Assembly (NCBI GenBank): GCA_934370925.1
Contig: CAKRNG010000022.1
Location: forward strand, 1 to 33,463
DNA: 33,463 bases
From: an uncultured Lacticaseibacillus sp.
GTDB taxonomy: Bacteria; Bacillota; Bacilli; Lactobacillales; Lactobacillaceae
Direction of reading: 5' to 3'
Part shown: piece by piece, positions 32,009 to 33,463 of the stretch
Layout: the number at the start of each line of letters is the position of its first letter
Position numbering within the stretch: position 1 is the stretch's first letter
Translations under genes and position numbers: made by a program
The notes under the pieces: generated by a model
What the model was told of the DNA's origin: nothing
What the model saw: the letters and a program-made list of their open reading frames with translations, nothing else
Database searches by the model: none

Positions 32009-32227
32009 GATGATTCGCGCGTGCTCCTCTCAGTGAAAAAACGTCGCTATTGCTTCATTTTACCACAGCTCACCCTCATCTTGGGGGAAAGCGGTTTTAT
32101 TTATCCTTCACACAACATCCATGGCGCTGCATTCACGGGTTTACTGGTCTCGGTGAATCGACCCAACGTAATTCCCGCTGATCATCTCACCGACCTGCCC
32201 CACGTACCTGACGACTCGGTGGACACG

Positions 32228-32258
32228 CAGCTCATTGCGGGCAACCCGCAATGAGCTG
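32228..32258. repeat. Long perfect palindrome without T-tract
   Basis: CAGCTCATTGCGGG (32228-32241) and CCCGCAATGAGCTG (32245-32258) form a perfect 14-base stem with a 3-base loop. Neither strand has a proper T-run. The surrounding gap (32009-32411) also holds the gdpP promoter area, a piece of repeat B and the eamA promoter; I see no supported gene in it. Confidence 0.7.
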
Positions 32259-32267
32259 TCACAAAAA

Positions 32268-32325
32268 ACGTCTTCTGACGCGCAATTGGATGTACCGTTC
32301 GTGTACTCCGAACTCATGATGTAGC
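32268..32325 (+). repeat. Family B repeat, right part only, diverged
   Basis: ACGTCTTCTGACGCGCAATT to GAACTCATGATGTAGCC matches the right end of family B with several changes, including a damaged TGGCGCA end. It lies between gdpP and the EamA gene. Confidence 0.7.
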
Positions 32326-32348
32326 CGTAAAATTTTCACCACACCGCC

Positions 32349-32377
32349 TTGCGACGAACGGTTGACGTGCCTATACT
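32349..32377 (+). promoter_or_regulatory. Promoter of the EamA transporter gene
   Basis: TTGCGA (32349-32354), 17 bases, TATACT (32372-32377), 35 bases before the chosen start codon. Confidence 0.6.
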
Positions 32378-32411
32378 GATAAACATTACATATAGAACAG
32401 AGAAAAACATC

Positions 32412-33347
32412 ATGACAATTCAATCAACGCGTCGCGCCATCATTCAGGCTAGTATCGGCGCATCCATGTGGGGCATTGGTGGCATCTGCAGTAATTTCAT
32501 CTTCGACACGACCAGCGCCACGCCACAATGGCTCGTCGCCATGCGCATGTTTTGGAGCGGTCTTTGCATGTTGCTCGTCGCAAAAGCCACGCACCAAGAT
32601 ATCTGGGGTATCTGGCGCAATCGCCGCGCCGCAACCCGCTTAGTCGCATTTGGCATCGTGGGCGTTCTCGCAGCACAGCTCACCTATCTTCTGGCAATTT
32701 ACTACGGGAACGCGACCGTCGCCACCATCCTTCTGGCGCTCGTTCCCGCCATGATTACTGTGATTGTCAGCGTCAAACAGCGCGCACTCCCACGCCCAAT
32801 TGACTCAATGGCCATCTTTGCCGCCCTCACTGGGGTCTTCCTGCTCGTCACCAACGGCAATGTGCATGCACTTGGCGTTCCCCTACTCGCGGTTTTCTGG
32901 GGTGTCATGGGTGCCGCAACCGGTGTGGCGTACACGTTACTCCCACGGCCTTTAATCACGAACTACGCGCCAACCATTGTCGTTGGTTGGGGATTAACGC
33001 TTGGCGGTGGTGTCGCAAATCTGATTCACCCGTTCTGGCGCATTCCACACGGCCTCACCCCCAGCACCTGGCTCGCTGTGGTGTTCGTCATTTTCGGCGC
33101 CACACTGCTGGCGTACATCCTCTACGTTTCAAGTCTCAAAACACTCGCCCCAGCTGTCACCAGCATGATTGGTAATTTTGAGCCCCTCACCGCGACGATT
33201 TTATCCGTCTTATTCCTCAACATCGACTTCCACCCCTTACAGTTCGCCGGCATCGTGATTGTGCTCCTCGCCGTCTTCGCCATGAGCTGGCAGCCGGCGA
33301 AGAAACGCCAACTACACAAACGCAGGCTCACACGTCATGGCGCCTAG
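32412..33347 (+). CDS. EamA/DMT-family transporter
   Basis: A 311-residue membrane protein of the drug/metabolite transporter superfamily with two EamA halves and about ten helices. The first half starts ASIGASMWGIGGICSNFIF, followed by AMRMFWSGLCMLLVA, GVLAAQLTYLLAIYYGNATVATILLALVPAMITVI. The second half starts LAVFWGVMGAATGVAYTLLP and ends ATLLAYILYVSSLKTLAPAVTSMIGNFEPLTATILSVLFL, the usual EamA P-x-x-A segment. Family members export metabolites such as amino acids; the substrate is unknown. I start at ATG 32412, which fits the family N-terminus; the ribosome site is weak. A family B repeat follows 40 bases past the stop. Confidence 0.9.
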   Translation: MTIQSTRRAIIQASIGASMWGIGGICSNFIFDTTSATPQWLVAMRMFWSGLCMLLVAKATHQDIWGIWRNRRAATRLVAFGIVGVLAAQLTYLLAIYYGNATVATILLALVPAMITVIVSVKQRALPRPIDSMAIFAALTGVFLLVTNGNVHALGVPLLAVFWGVMGAATGVAYTLLPRPLITNYAPTIVVGWGLTLGGGVANLIHPFWRIPHGLTPSTWLAVVFVIFGATLLAYILYVSSLKTLAPAVTSMIGNFEPLTATILSVLFLNIDFHPLQFAGIVIVLLAVFAMSWQPAKKRQLHKRRLTRHGA

Positions 33348-33386
33348 ATTGCGCGATTGGCTACCTTGCGTTTAGGTTCGACACTT

Positions 33387-33463
33387 GAGGCTGCGCCAGA
33401 AGACGGTTTGGCCCCGGTATACAAAGCAGGCCCGGTGGAAATCCCGAACTTAGGATTTCTACC
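33387..33463 (+). repeat. Family B hairpin repeat, cut by window end
   Basis: The left arm and loop of a full copy (GAGGCTGCGCCAGAAGACGG through GAACTTAGGATTTCTACC) run to the last base. It lies 40 bases behind the EamA gene, in the same orientation. Confidence 0.9.

Noticed and set aside
32003..32254. Plus-strand open frame of 83 codons before the eamA gene
   Set aside because: It starts antisense inside gdpP, has no ribosome site and no recognisable domain, and runs into the palindrome.
20003..33463. Repeats B as a CRISPR array
   Set aside because: Copies are scattered kilobases apart, 160 bases long and hairpin-shaped, with no regular spacers and no cas genes.

Overview
The window looks like chromosomal DNA of a GC-rich member of the Lactobacillaceae. 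The evidence is the gdpP-rplI-dnaB-purA neighbourhood, a rarA homologue, a histidine T-box, a Ddl ligase with the Phe typical of D-Ala-D-Lac makers, and strong AGGAGG ribosome binding sites. I cannot name the species from sequence alone.

Left part (1-9000): mostly minus-strand housekeeping genes. These are rarA, a GNAT acetyltransferase, the purine permease pbuG, a D-2-hydroxyacid (D-lactate type) dehydrogenase, ogt, and a cob(I)alamin adenosyltransferase. ddl is on the plus strand. rsgA is cut by one in-frame TGA.

Middle (9000-16000): a solitary IS200/IS605-type tnpB, a RimL-like acetyltransferase, and a complete histidine T-box controlling a lone hisD. Behind hisD lies an amino-acid permease gene reduced to its two ends. 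Next come guaC, an unidentified structured RNA with its own terminator, and another acetyltransferase.

Accessory middle (16000-23700): an EAL-domain protein, and an AT-rich ABC exporter whose permease is out of frame at a (AC)7 tract. Then a P-loop kinase, a nucleoside phosphorylase, an acyltransferase fragment, small membrane proteins, a BlaI/M56 regulator-protease pair and a small secreted basic peptide.

Right part (23700-33463): purA, an unrecognised protein with three internal Sm-like repeats that follows dnaB by 10 bases, dnaB, a maltose-acetyltransferase-type enzyme, a uracil-DNA-glycosylase-like protein, rplI, gdpP and an EamA transporter.

Two themes cut across the window. First, three separate purine loci (pbuG, guaC, purA) carry CGAAC-type PurBox motifs at recognisable promoters, which suggests one PurR regulon. 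Second, two families of interspersed hairpin repeats, here called A and B, fill many intergenic gaps. All four copies of B with an intact hairpin arm follow a gene closely in the same orientation, and the three complete ones differ by base changes that keep the stem paired. A and B share an AGAAG/CTTCT box, and one copy looks like an A/B chimera. These repeats are the least explained part of the window.
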